A stretch of DNA of 64,000 bases, taken from NCBI GenBank assembly GCA_963853835.1, contig OY970822.1:20183058-20247057 (forward strand), in the 5' to 3' direction. Origin of the DNA: Calendula officinalis. Its lineage: Eukaryota > Streptophyta > Magnoliopsida > Asterales > Asteraceae. The notes below the pieces were generated by a model. The model was not told the DNA's origin and did no database searches. It saw nothing but the letters and a program-made list of their open reading frames with translations. Numbering within the stretch: the stretch's first letter is position 1; every line of letters starts with the position of its first letter. This document shows positions 39,322-51,833 of the stretch, one piece after another. The translations under genes were made by a program, and so were the position numbers.

Positions 39322-40629
39322 TGATGGTATAAATTCAGTTATAAAATTATGCTCCTAAATACTACTATTCTAGACTACCACATTCATAGGTAAGTATACC
39401 TAATCGTGGGTAATATAGCTTAGATAAGTATTTCGGGTTATCAAATCCACAGGGAACGGTTATGTAATCAAGTAAAAGTAAGCTAAAGAGTTAATCAAGA
39501 AAATTGTTTTAATCATGTTTTGATTTTGTTGAATGTAAATAAGAAATTTGTAATAACAAAGAACGTAATTTGGACGTTGCTTTGACGATTAAGAGATATT
39601 CATTATGTATGGATTCATCTAGTTCTAAGTATGATTATTAAGTACCGATTAGTTTAATGTTCTAGAAGTCACGGTATTAGATTTCTCTCAATCCCATTTA
39701 ATAAACTAATTACAACTACTAGGAATTTCTTCTCTCAAAAGTTATAACTAATCACACTTCTACTTGTTGAAATTACCGACTTGAATTACCTAAGACTTCT
39801 AACCTAGAATTTTCATTACTAGGATTGAACTTCTTGTTTAATCTAACTTATTGGAATCTTGTCTCTAATTCCTATTTCTAGTGAATTACCAACTAGGTCA
39901 CAAGTGAAAAGTTGGGGAAGTAATCAATTAAACCAAATGTTGTCAATACCTAATTGAATTAATTACCAACGATAAAGAAACGAAAATTCATAAATTAAAC
40001 CAAAAGAGTAATTAAACATCAACAATTGTTTTGAACATAAACATAACCCTAAAATTAAACCATACTTAGTTCTAGAATCATCCAAACATAATGAATATAA
40101 AGATTACTAGCACATAGACATGCTAGAAATCACAAAACAAGAGATAAAAAGTAGAATTACAACCATGAGATTAATCCAAAATGTTTGAAGATCAATAATT
40201 GCTTGTAACTTGAAGAATTTCTTGAAGAAATGCTCTCAATTACGTTCTCAACTGCCCAAAAACACACCAGTCCAAAAGATAACTGATTTCCTGGCTTTGA
40301 TATGCGATTTAACATCTTTTGGATGCATAGTTCGCGATCTGCGATTTAACATCCTATTTCTAGTGATCGCCAATTCTGGTTCCCGAACGTGAAAAGCCTA
40401 CAGAAACTTTGGTGACTGATCGTGAATAGTTCACGATCGTGAACTTTTTCCGGCTTGTAATCTTGTATTTTTCTCTATCTTTTGACCCGTTTTTGACATG
40501 TTTTCCGCTATACCACCTGAAATGTAAAATAAACAAACAATTGAGTAATATCACATGCATTTGCTTCTAAAACGTACTAAAAAAGAACGATATTGACGGG
40601 TTTGAACGTGTCTAAAAACGTCAATATCA
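39322..40629 (-). repeat. 3' LTR of the Athila-like element (1,308 bp)
   Basis: The minus strand begins TGATATTGACGTTTTTAGAC right after a purine tract and ends ATTTATACCATCA. Near the end, CCGTTCCCTGTGGATTTGAT is a sequence often found in such LTRs. It carries CpG palindromes at 40329-40344 and 40428-40445. The partner LTR is off-window, so the ends rest on TG/CA and PPT position. Confidence 0.7.
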
Positions 40630-40642
40630 AAATCCCCACACT
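40630..40642 (-). promoter_or_regulatory. Polypurine tract of the Athila-like element
   Basis: The minus strand reads AGTGTGGGGATTT directly before the LTR. A longer purine-rich tract with TTAAGTGTGGGAAGGGGG (about 41547-41565) lies upstream in the element, a recurring pattern of this group. 40643-41789 otherwise shows no gene. Confidence 0.65.
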
Positions 40643-41789
40643 TAAACTTTGTTTGTCCTCAAGCAAATCATCAATTAAATAAATTTCACTAGCCACAGTT
40701 TAAGTTCATGTTATTTGACATTTCTTTCCATGTATGACTCAAACAAAAATCGAAAAATTATTTGTTTAGCGGATAAAATTTGTTGAGGCTTTTATATTCG
40801 GATTTGTGTACAACGTTAACCAACTCTATATTATTTTAATCTACTTTCAGTCAACCTATTAAATCTCTATTAGCCTAAGATCTACTCATTCTTGCATAAT
40901 TCAGAATTTTTACTTTTTCGAGAACTCCCAACTTGAAGATATTTTGAATTGAACACAGTTTAAACTTTTTGCCAGTGTGCCTATTTATGATTGTTATGCA
41001 CATTGTACATCACATTTATTCAGCTGTTTGAATTTATCAATAATTAACACCAGATCCAACCCTTACTTTGACTTTCCAACGGACCCCTTATTGGTTTATG
41101 GTATATATTGGACATCCAATTGGGCCGAAGGGAGCTGAAACTGATGTAATACCCTGATTCTTTGAATGTTTTAATTCACGGCTTTTGTCGGCATATTTCG
41201 TACACAAAGGGATTTTTTAAACTAAGTACCCAACCTCAACCTTTTGGGTCAAAAGTTAACTGAAGAAAAATTTTGACTTATGCAAGACTTGTTGTATTCC
41301 TTAGGCCACTAAAAATTTATTATGCTACTAAAAGATTTTTTTAAATAATAGAAAGCCACAAACTTTGAACATAAAAAACTAGATTTTATCTTTTAAATTG
41401 AAATATTTTTTCGAGTTTGTTTTTCCTCATAACATCGAGAAATGTCTAAATTTTTTTTTTTGGCTAATGTAAATAAAAGTCATTTAAGTGTATTTAGATG
41501 ATTTTTTTCGAGATTTCAAAAAATTTAAATGGCGGATTTTTATACACCCCCTTCCCACACTTAAGTGTTTGCATTGTCCCCAATGCAATAAACTTGACAA
41601 AATTTAGGAAATCGAAGTCATAAGAAAGTATACAACTTGAGGGTGTGTTGTGTTCATTCTCGGTGGATTTTTGAATGCCGGAGCAATTGACAAGATCCCG
41701 CAACAAACAACAATCGTGATGAACACCTAAAAAAAACAAAAAAAAAAACGTTTATATATATATATACATATATTTTATTTCTGCTGCCT

Positions 41790-43370
41790 TCATTGCGGTG
41801 GTGGGTAAGGACGGTACCAAGAATTGGAGTCTTGGTACCAAGCATCGTAATCTGAGTAGTTTGGTGGTACGGAGAAGCTCGGTGCCCATGTGGGCAAATT
41901 GGAATGATCAAAAGGCGGTGGTCGGGGGAATTGATCGGGATATAAATTGTAATTGGCAACATCGGTTTGACAATTCACTTACTGCCCGACCCACATCTCA
42001 TTGTAGTACGACCTTTGCATATGATTTTGAACATTTGATTGCAAATGGTCGTGGGATGATCGAACATAGGAAACATCCACTTGCATCACATCCATCCTCT
42101 CGACCATTTGATTGTAAGAAAAGTAAGGATCGAAAGAGGATGGACCCGACCCGGATCCCGAGGCACCCGAATGGTCGAATTGGGGACCCGTTGGTCCCGG
42201 TTGACCAAAGCCTTGACCCGCCATGGGTAATTCGTTACCCGGCGCGTCTTCCATATTCACATCATCATCATCATCATCACTACTACTACTCTCCGGTTCC
42301 ACCACCTCGGGATGTTCATTCCAAACATAATTACCCGCAAATTTAACAATTACATTCAGACCCGATAACAATATTTCGTCCATTGAGCCCATAGGTCGAT
42401 ACGTCAAGCTATCCCAAACTCGTTGAGGTATGGCAATTGCTGCTCGGGTCAAGCGTGTGATATAATGACCGGCACCCATCAGACTATCCGCTCTTAGCCC
42501 TTTCGCTTGAGTGCTAAAAAATTTTGAGATCACAAACGGAATATTTGCTATCGCATTCTTGTCTATCAGTTGGTGGAGAAACCACATGTCATATTTGTTG
42601 ACTTTTTCGGGACCTTGGTTACGGTGGCGGATAGTGTACGAGATCATTCGATGGAGATAACGATGGGTGCCACTTCGAATGCTTGACTCTTTGGTATGAG
42701 CCATTCGGTAATTGCCTACTCCAATTTGACGCCAATACCCATCAACATTCTTAACTTCATTGGTTGCACACCACTTCAAATAATGATTAAAGTTCATGGC
42801 AGTGGTTTCTGCTTGGGTATATATGCCTAAGTTGACAGAAAATTCAATGAGATTACAGTGGACCCATTGGTTCGCCACTCGATATTATAGGCATGGATCG
42901 CGAGGATTTTTCATTGCTACACGGGGTTCAAATTTGATGGTAGAATAGAATTCAAGGAGGAGCTCGTCATAAGTTGGTTCGTTAATGACAAGAGCTCTCT
43001 CCCACGCCCGACATGTGAAAAGAACATCACCATCATGATCCCTGTGATATCTAACCAGGTATTCTTCAATTGCTGCTCTTTGACCTACTTGGTGTAATAA
43101 CTCCAAATCTGGACACCTTCCAACTGCCACTTGTTTGTGTGAAATTTTATCTCTCCTACTTTCACAATCCCGTGCTAGTTCTTCTCGAGGTGCATTATCG
43201 AAATTTAGGAACAGATGTGTCCTATTAACTTTAAGCTCGTCCGGGAACCCATCGGCTAGGTGTGCAGGTCCCGGTGCAGGTACAGGTGAAAGTGAACGGG
43301 CACGGGCATGTCCGCGTGCACGTCCACGATCACTGGCTGATGAAGAAGCAGCGGTCTTTTGTTGTTTCTA
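41790..43370 (-). pseudogene. Extra ORF downstream of pol in the Athila-like element, broken by stops
   Basis: One frame runs through about 43370-42885, 42878-41979 and 41978-41790, interrupted by in-frame TAA codons at 42882-42884 and next to 41979. The N-terminal part has an Ala/Arg/Pro-rich stretch (GRARGHARARSLSPVPAP). The middle (LIEFSVNLGIYTQAE, FAGNYVWNEHPE) resembles the plant transposon/ATHILA ORF family. The C-terminal part is acidic (SSSSDDDDDDVNMEDAPG), then Pro/Gly-rich. The role of this ORF is unknown; an envelope-like function is sometimes suggested. The plus-strand frame 41798-42346 is its antisense shadow. Confidence 0.65.
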
Positions 43371-44564
43371 CATTCAAAGACAATCATCACAATGTTAAGA
43401 ATATAAATATGAAACAATAGAAGAGTGTCGAATTATGTAAAACATGCAATGTAAATGACGTTACCCCTTCCCACACTTAGTTTTAAAAATAGGAAAACTG
43501 AAAATAAAATTAAAGATTTGACATTGTTAATTATATTTTATTTCAATTTGCTTTAAAAACTAAGTGTTCTAAATTTATTAACATTGTAAAAATATTGTCT
43601 TTGTTAACATTCTTGACATATTTGACAAAAAACTCGACATTTGGTGTCCAAAATTATCCAACACCGAGTTGTGAAGCTAGCATTATAGAGTAATATGACT
43701 AATCAAATAGTATGCTAGTTCAACAACTAAACCCCAACCAAAACACTTGTAAAAATATGATATTTTCCCCAATTATTCTACAATTCCTCCAACTTCATAC
43801 AAAATAGGTTATGAAACCTACTAATCTTAAGAAATTTAACTAACTAAACACAAAGATTGTAGATTTCAACTAGGGTTCAACTACTAATCAACTATTTAGC
43901 ACAAAGAACTAAGATTTATCTCAAAAACTTCAAGAAAAATTCAACATTTTCGGACTTAATACCGAAATATTTGACAAATCTATGAGCAAACTAGAAGAAC
44001 TAACCTTAGGACCCATAAGGATGAAGATTTGATGAAAAAACCGGGAGATTTGGAAGAGAAAAGCACGAAAATCGAATGCAATTGGACTGCTCTGCTGCGT
44101 CGCTCACGAATTGGGGTTTTAGGGTTCACGATTTATGAAAGCTGGAGAAGAACGACGAATAAATACCCCGCGGAGTTCACGTCGTGAAGGAGTTCCCGAT
44201 CGGGAACTAACACGAATCCGAATGTGGTCAAACCGGGTCGACCCGGACCGAAACGCGAACCGCATCGCGAAAGAAACGAGAACTCTTCACGAAGTATTGC
44301 CCAACTCGCTGTTCGCTGTTCCCGATCGGGAACAAAAGTTCGCGTCGCGAATTTTTCATTATAGCCAACCTCACGAATTTTTTCAATCGCCAGCAGAAAT
44401 TACCATATAAACACTTACAAAAACGTTTATACAAGCAGAAAAATAACACTAACGACTATAAAATGCAGAACGGGAAGGAATAAACCACAATACACACGAG
44501 TTGCCTCCCGAGAAGCGCTTCAAAGATTATTGAGTCTAGAGCTCGACTCGATGCTACTCTCTTC
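43371..44564 (-). other. Spacer between pol and the extra ORF of the Athila-like element
   Basis: No coding frame seen. It contains several CpG-rich palindromes: 44191-44208 (AGTTCCCGATCGGGAACT), 44318-44333 and 44337-44352, and a partial one at 44173-44189. A purine tract on the minus strand lies near 43464-43474. Confidence 0.55.
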
Positions 44565-45860
44565 TTACTTACGAGCACCAACCGAGATGAAATGAATCAC
44601 CTCCTCTTCCTCCAACTTCTCTTTCTCACTCTTACCATCTCCCTCATGATAATGTTTCAAACGGTGACCATTTATGCTAAAACGACCACTATCACAAATG
44701 AGCTCCACATACCCGGATGGGTTTTGTTGAACAACGGTGTAAGGACCGGCCCATTTGGATTTTAGTTTTTCGGAAGAAAACTTATAACGAGATTGATAAA
44801 TTAAGAATTTATCTCCTGGGTTGAAACATTTGATGGTTTTCAATTTGTTGTCATGCCAACGTTTAGTATTTTCTTTGTAAATTCGAGAATTCTCGTAGGC
44901 ATGAGATCTTTCTTCAGTAAGAACGTTTAATTGGAACTTGAGGTTGTTACCCGCCATGATTACATCCATGTTACATTCTTGAAGTGCCCAAAAGGCTTTA
45001 TGTTCAATTTCAGTGGGAATGTGACATGCCTTCCCGTAAACCATGTGGTACGGGGTGTAACCGGTTGGCGTTTTAAACACGGTTCGGATTGCCCAAAGAG
45101 CATCATCCAATTTTTGGGACCAAATCTTGGGATTTTTATCGATGGTTTTCTCAAGAATCCACTTTAGTGCTCGATTACTGTTTTCAACTTGTCCACTTGT
45201 TTGTGGATGATAAGAAGTTGAAAAACGGTGATGGAAACCATATCTTTGCAAAGTTTTCGCCATTAAGTGATTGGCAAAATGAGTGCCCCGATCAATAATG
45301 AGAGCACGAGGACAACCGAACCTACAAAAGATCGCTCAAATGAATTTGACTACGACCCGGGCATCATTTGTTGGTAATGCTTTTGCCTCGGCCCATTTTG
45401 AGACGTAGTCGACGACCACAAGAATGTACTTATTACCATAGGAGCTCGGGAATGGGCCCATGAAATCAATGCCCCAAACATCGAACACCTCACAAACTTG
45501 AATGCTATGTTGAGGCATTTCGTCTCGTTTGGAGATGCTACCCGTTCTTTGGCAAGCATCACAAGCCTTGACCAATTTAAATGAATCTTTAAAAATTGTT
45601 GGCCAATAAAATCCCGCATCTAGAACTTTCCGGGCGGTAAGGTTAGGTCCGAAGTGGCCCCCGGTGGGTCCCTTATGACATTCGTTGAGAATAACATAAG
45701 CTTCCTCACCGGACACACATTGTCTATGAACAAAATCAGGCCCGACCCAGAATAAGTAAGGATTCTCCCAATAATAGTAGTTGAGATCCGAGAAATATTT
45801 CCCTTTTTGTTGATGAGTTAAACCCTTTACAAGGACACCCGCCGCTAAATAATTTGCCAT
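44565..45860 (-). pseudogene. Ty3/gypsy integrase, one in-frame stop
   Basis: The first part (45860-45336) holds the zinc finger (CHKGPTGGHFGPNLTARKV, ACDACQRTGSISKRDEMP) and the first catalytic Asp (DVWGIDFMGPFPSSYG). A TGA at 45334-45336 interrupts it. The same frame then continues with the second Asp (ALIIDRGTHFANHLM) and the Glu-bearing YHPQTSGQVENSNR (45263-44565), then GPYTVVQQNPSGYVEL. So only one nonsense change breaks the integrase domain. It ends in HFISVGARK. Confidence 0.85.
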
Positions 45861-46441
45861 GTCGGCGAACCACGGGTCATCAGAAACTTGTAAGCATTAA
45901 CTACTTCAAGGAATTCATCGGGAAATTTGTCATTTATCCTGTTTTCATCACATTCCTCTAAATATGGATTTTCGAGGCGGGATAAATGATCGGCTGCAAG
46001 GTTTTCCGCCCCTTTCTTATCCTTGATCTCAATGTCGAATTCTTGCAAGAGGAGAATCCAACGTATGAGTCGAGGTTTGGCGTCTTGCTTAGCAAAGAGA
46101 TGTTTTAATGCGGAATGATCGGTGTAGACAATGGTTTTCGACAACACAAGATAGGGTCAAAATTTGTCAAAAGCGAATACAACCGCAAGTAATTCTTTTT
46201 CGGTGGTTGTATAGTTCACTTGAGCACCATTTAGTGTTCGGCTAGCATAATAGATTGGTTGAAAGTGGTTATTCTTTCGCTGCCCCAACACCGCACCGAG
46301 TGCAAAATCACTCGCATCGCACATCAACTCAAATGGTAATTCCCAATCGGGAGAAACCATGATAGGAGCCTCGGATAGTTTTTCCTTTAACAAATTAAAG
46401 GATTCTACACATTCATTCGAGAAAATGAATGGTATATCCTT
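45861..46441 (-). pseudogene. Ty3/gypsy RNase H, broken
   Basis: Frame 46393-46157 has MCDASDFALGAVLGQRK and YYASRTLNGAQVNYTTTEKE. A TGA follows DKF near 46155. The frame resumes to 45845 with VYTDHSALKHLFAKQDAKPR and LIRWILLLQEFDIEI. A frameshift near 45850-45890 separates it from the integrase frame. Confidence 0.85.
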
Positions 46442-47018
46442 CTAAAAAAGATGGGTCATCGGTCGGGTGATTTTAGAAAAATCTTTTATGAACCGACGGT
46501 AAAAACCCGCATGACCAAGGAAACTCCTAACGGCTTTCACATTCGAGGGCGGAGGTAGCTTAGATATGACATCTATTTTAGCTTTATCTACCTCAATTCC
46601 CTTCTCAGAAATTTTATGCCCTAACACGATACCTTCACGCACCATGTAGTGGCATTTTTCCCAATTTAGCACTAAATTGGACTCTTCACACCTACTCAAC
46701 ATTCTTTTAAGATTTGCTAGACATGAAGTAAATGAGTTCCTGAAAACCGAGAAGTCATCCATGAAAACGTCCATACAATCCTCTATCATGTCTTGGAAAA
46801 TAGCCGTCATGCAACGTTGGAACGTGGCCGGAGCATTGCATAAACCAAATGGCATTCTCCTATAAGCAAATGTGCCAAATTGGCACGCGAATGTGGTTTT
46901 CTCTTGATCTAAGGGGTCGATAGGAATATGAAAATAGCCAGAAAAACCATCGAGGAAACAATAGAAGTTGTTTCCCACGAGTCGTTCCAACATTTGATCA
47001 ATGAATGGTAAAGGAAAA
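46442..47018 (-). pseudogene. Ty3/gypsy reverse transcriptase, N-terminus lost at the insertion junction
   Basis: It opens at the junction with HFPLPFIDQ-type residues, then FLDGFSGYFHIPIDP, FGTFAYRRMPFGLCNAPATF, the catalytic FMDD box (DCMDVFMDDFSVF), and FLGHAGFYRRFIKDFSKI. A stop after MTHLF (about 46439-46441) interrupts the connection to RNase H. Everything upstream (palm N-terminus, protease, gag) is missing because of the copia insertion. Confidence 0.9.
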
Positions 47019-47975
47019 TGTTGGATCCCAACAACACAAACGTGTTGTGTTATGACCGAGTAACGAAGATAAGATAATTAACACACAAGATTTCAATGAT
47101 TAAGAGTTTATTAAAACAACTTAATACAATACAAAGTTTGCGGAAATAGATGGTACACACTAACTAAAACTTTCTACTTGAAATGACACTTTTGTTTGCT
47201 CAAACTAGAAGACTATGCAAGGAGAGTGTTATATCAGCTAATACGGACAGCTGATATTCAATGCCTGAGTAATAACTATGGAGAAGTTAATACCAGACAA
47301 TAACAACTCTCAGAGAATGTTCTTGTGCTATGAATTCTAAAAGGTGTGTGTAAATGCAAGCATTTACGTCTCTATATATTGCCCAAGATCCGTGTTCCTT
47401 TGTCCACAAGATACTTGACGTGTAAACATATCATTCGTCGATGTGGACTTGTCCACGGAAACATTTAATGCTCTTGCATATGTTGTAGTCCCAAGTGTAC
47501 TTTGTGTCAACTCCTTTTGATACCTTTTCTGACGCACAGTGAAAATGTGTACTATTATAGTACAAAAGTATTGACTTTCCGTTTACATGCTTGGAGGGAC
47601 AAACGATGATGTACTGACACAATATCTTCTATTCCAAAATAGAAGATCCTCATCGTTTTCTTCTTCTTTGAGCGGGAAAGGGAAATGTTCAAAGTGTCAA
47701 GAACATTTCCACTAAGTCTTTATCTGCAGCATGTATCATCAACTGATTCCACAATCAGCTGGATGATCTTCTTCTTGTCTTTGTCCTTTGGCCATAGACT
47801 TCGAATGAACACTCTTCTATAGCTGCTGATTTGACTTGATTTCCTAGAGCTAAGTACATACTCAGCTGAAGGTTTATTGCATATACTTACTTCAACTGAG
47901 ATACATACTTCAGCTGATATTATTCCTCTTAGCTATTGATCATCAAATCTTATTCACTTAGTCTAGGGACTAACA
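47019..47975 (-). repeat. 3' LTR of the SIRE-like element (957 bp)
   Basis: Plus strand TGTTGGATCCCAACAACAC to GTCTAGGGACTAACA. The left junction interrupts the gypsy RT, and the right edge abuts a purine tract. The partner LTR lies outside the window. Confidence 0.8.
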
Positions 47976-47990
47976 ATCTCCCCCTATTTG
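47976..47990 (-). promoter_or_regulatory. Polypurine tract of the SIRE-like element
   Basis: The minus strand reads CAAATAGGGGGAGAT just before the LTR (TGTTAG...). 47991-48184 between it and the env-like ORF has no gene. Confidence 0.8.
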
Positions 47991-48184
47991 ATGCAATCGA
48001 ATAGATGTATAAGTATGAACCTGTAATGATTCAGCTGTTTGGATCAGCTGAATGTTTATGTGATTTGACCCTTTGGGTTCTTTTGTATCTTTTTACACTT
48101 TGTTTACAAGTATATTACAAAATTTGATTTTCTATTAAACGAAGCTGAAAAGTACAAGGAAAAAAATAAAGAAAATTACAATGT

Positions 48185-50748
48185 CTAGGGCATAGCTTCC
48201 CTCGTGACATTGTGATACAGTGAGCTGATGGCTGAGTCGATTAATTTCTTCATTTGTCTTCCTTCTTCAGTGGAGGAACTCAGCGACTTGTGATAGATCA
48301 AAAGTTGATCAATATCACACATATACAGCTCATCAACCCGTTGAAAGCAAGGCACCTTCTTCTCTAGATAGCAAAAGCCGTAGATAGGTTCTTTCACGAT
48401 CAGCCCAGGGACAAAGTTTACTCCCATGGGGACAGCTTTTGTGATATTGAGTCTTGGTCGTTTTGTAAATATGATTGAAGACCCAATATCAAGTGTTCTG
48501 GAGTCAGCAAAGGGGTCGGGAAGAATGGACTTACGTTTCTCCCCTCTTGCTGAGGAGCATTCACCAGCAGGTTCTCTGACAGCAACCTCTTGAGAGTCAC
48601 GCAATTTAGCTGGTATGCGATTTGCCAACTCAGGAGAGGTTCTCCTGATATTGTCGCATAGAGTCTTGAAGATGAAGATTGCGACTTTGATCTCACTTTG
48701 CAGATCTGTTATAGTATCAGACGGTTGTGCAGATCTGGAAGCCGCTAGCAACTCATTACACTCAGCATAATTGAGGTGAGTGCTGATTTTGTTCAGAGGA
48801 ATCCTCTCAGCAGCAACAAATCCCTCTAGCTCTAGTTATTTTTACTTCTTGTGGGGAGCTGGATGAAGACTTGGGGGCCCTTACGCTGGTGATTTTTGCT
48901 TCCTGCCTATGTTGGTAAAGAACCTTGTTGAACAACCTAATGTTCTCAGTTCTTTGTGCCTCAGCTTTTTGATACAGCTCTTCGTGAGTCTTTCTTTGAA
49001 GGGCAATAGTTGCATCAAGACCAACAGTGGTTCCAGCTTCCTTTAAAAGGAGAGCTTTAACCGCGGCAGAAGTAGGCTCCCCCTCAGCAGGTTGAGGATT
49101 CACCTATATAATAGGCTGAGGGATTTGGATTTACGGGGCTTGGACTTGTGGGCCCTCAACTGATTTAAAGGAATCAACGATTTTAACATAATCAGTTGAG
49201 GGGTCTCCTGTCCTGAGGCCTTCAGCAGCGGTGAGTGTTGTTTGAATGATTGTCTCACCTGCTGAAGTAGTTACCTCAGGTGTTTCAGTATTGACGAGTG
49301 ATATTGGAATTTGAGTCTCGTCTATTGAAACGTCTTCTTCTTCTGGTATTCCAGCAGAGGTGATAGGTGGAGATCTTGGGGTCTCACCTGCTGGAATATC
49401 TTCTACATTGGCTCCAACAGCAGAGGTGATCATAGATTGTGAAACATTTTGTTCACCTTGTTCTTCACCTGCTGAAGTAGGTTGCTCTTTCTCCCCCTCA
49501 GAGAGTGCCCGAAGAATTAAGGTACTCTCTGGTGCTGAAGCAAGATGGACAGCAGCGGCACCCTCATTTAACTTTTGAAGAATGAGGTTGAGGATGCCTT
49601 GGAGACCAGCGACTTGGGAAGTCAGCGAACTGACCTCAGTCTCCAATTTGTCCATTCGTGTGGACACATCAGAAGCGGACTCCTCAATAGCCTTAGAAAG
49701 GTGGCTATGAGTGTTTGTCAGCAGAGACTCTTGCTTTGACTGTGCAAGAGCCAGACGATCGACAGCTGTTTGGAGAGGAGATACCTTGGAGGACAAGGTA
49801 TTCAGCTGTCTTTCAACTTCTGCTTCTGTTGCCCGAGCTTCGGAGAGAAGCTTGTCTTTCTCGACTCTGTCAGATTCGCGAATGGAGTTCAACTGTCGAT
49901 GAATGTACGTTTTGAGAGTGTTGAACTCGCTGGTGTTGATGCAAATCTGATCAGAAAGAAGAACCAGCTGAGGAGTCTGAGTGTGAACCTCAGTGTGCAG
50001 AGAAGTTATGCTGGAAGAGAGATTCTCAGCAGTTTAGCAAACTTCTTTGGAACATCCCTGCGAAGGGTGTCCATCTGCTGACTCAGCCTGGCCATCCCAG
50101 GTCGAATCTGGGATTTTACAACTCTAGACATCAGAGCAACAACGGCTTTGATGGGAATGCTTCCTCCAGCTTTGCTGGATTCAGCATGGGACACTTGGAC
50201 GCTTTGGGAGAGGGGGTCCGACATGTCTCTAGCTGGAGGGGTAACCTCAGCTATGGGACTGGGTGTTCCTGAGTTAGGAGGAATTGCTCCTATGGGATGC
50301 TCAGAAACTATGGGGGGTGAGATGGGGCCAACTGAAAATTCTGGGTTTCTAACAGAAGTGTCGTCATCAGCTGTCAAAACAGTTTGAAGCGCAGTATCTA
50401 CTTCTTCGTCAGCGGACGAATAGTAGGGCTGAATAGGTTCATCAACCGAATCAAACATCATATGAAATGCTGTTTGATCTTCTGGAGCTCCGGTCTCACC
50501 AGCCAGCGATACTGGTATAGAGACTGGAGGAAGAGTTCCTCTGGGTGGTGTGTTAGTTACCTTACAGCTTGGTTGGCGAATACGTTCGCGATCACTGGTA
50601 GCTTGGGGCAATGCCTCAGTAACAACTTGGTCTAAAGTTGTCTCTTCATTGGCGGTGGTGGTTTCCTCCATCACCCGCTGTTTAAGCTGGTGACGTTGTG
50701 GGAAACAGAAAGAACATCTTCAATATTGACTTGGTTTCCAGTCAATCT
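48185..50748 (-). pseudogene. Env-like ORF of the SIRE-like element, C-terminal part, frameshifted
   Basis: Four open segments follow each other on the minus strand: 50674-50006 (DQVVTEALPQATSDRERIR; acidic and Ser/Pro-rich), 49892-49131 (coiled-coil heptads, NTLSSKVSPLQTAVDRLAL, LETEVSSLTSQVAGLQGIL), 49103-48807, and 48751-48185 (CYLEKKVPCFQRVDELYMC, ending VTREAMP). They are separated by stops near 49131 and 49105 and by frameshifts near 50700, 50006 and 48780. A coiled coil near the C-terminal half is described for SIRE-type env-like proteins. No membrane segment was found, so true envelope function is unsupported. Confidence 0.65.
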
Positions 50749-51833
50749 TGAAGGGTTTCACATAACACTGGTCGACCACTTGGGTCAACCTCCTAGTATG
50801 CTTGGTTAGACCATACTGACCAAGAACATGAACTTGTTCTTGACCGGTTAAAACCAACTAGCTGATTTAATCCCTAAATGCGGAACTGGGATTAAACCTA
50901 ATCCTTAAACCCTAAAGGAAACCTTGTACGAAAAACTCGAACACACACAATGAATGTGTGTTCGTCGAACACTCACCAAGAACGTTCTTGTCCATCGAAC
51001 AAGAGGAGAAGGAGGAAGAGTGTTCCATGAATCATACATTAGGTTAATGCTTAAGATAAGTCCACTAATGATGAACACGACGAACGATCCTCTAGATGAT
51101 CACTTGCAACGAACTTGGATCTTCAAGACTTGAAGAACACGAAGAACGAATGAAGAACACGAAGAACACAAAGAGTTGTGTTCTTGATCTTGTGTTCGGC
51201 CGAAAATCGAAGGGGAGGGGGAAGGGATTTTCGTATGGTGATCAAGCAGTTTTAGGGTTACCCTAAGCCTCTTATTTATATACAAATAAGTTACGCTTAA
51301 AACCTTTCTAGTTTAATTAATAATTAGAACTTTAATTAAACTTCCTTTTATCGCTTACATCCCTTATAGTTTAACTAGTTTATCATTGTTGCACTTAACT
51401 ATCAAATGTCTAGTATTAACACACTAATAATTCGGTACCCATATGCACGAATTATATATACTTGTATTTATACTTTTAATAGTTAATTATATAATAACCT
51501 TTATATAATTTACACAATAATATTATCCAATTACTATATGATTTAATAGCTTTAAATCGTATCATGGATAACCTTTAATTAACACATTGTATATTTGCTC
51601 AACTAGTACATGTACAACTACTTGTATTAATTAGTTAGTTAAACAAATCTAGTAATAAGTTAAACTTAACTTAATAATTAAATGATTCATAATGACTATT
51701 ATGAATCATTCCTCTTCGTAGTATCGTTGCATAACTTGCTCGTATTACATGCACTCACCGATGTGACCCTTAAGTGTTTCGTAGACATGGATGTATCATC
51801 ATAGGTTGACTAACTGTGCACATAAATCCTTTA
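50749..51833 (-). repeat. 3' LTR of the non-autonomous element
   Basis: Plus strand TGAAGGGTTTCACATAACAC to CACATAAATCCTTTA. The final TCA expected from the partner reads TTA here, a point change at the terminal dinucleotide on this side. Confidence 0.88.

Larger units (their letters stand above)
39322..47018 (-). mobile_element. Athila-like Ty3/gypsy element, 3' part, interrupted by a copia insertion
   Basis: In minus-strand order: RT, RNase H, integrase (47018-44565), a non-coding spacer, an extra ORF (about 43370-41790), PPT-like tracts and one LTR (40629-39322). RT-RH-INT order is Ty3/gypsy, and an ORF downstream of pol is typical of the Athila group. The element breaks off inside RT at 47018/47019, exactly where a TG-starting copia LTR begins; the rest should lie beyond that insertion, outside the window. 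pol has several stops and a frameshift. Confidence 0.88.

Noticed and set aside
41798..42346. 182-codon plus-strand frame
   Set aside because: It is the antisense of the Athila-like downstream ORF; His and Tyr runs arise from its Asp/Ser codons.
49360..50635. Several plus-strand frames of 60-103 codons
   Set aside because: They are antisense shadows of the env-like ORF segments.
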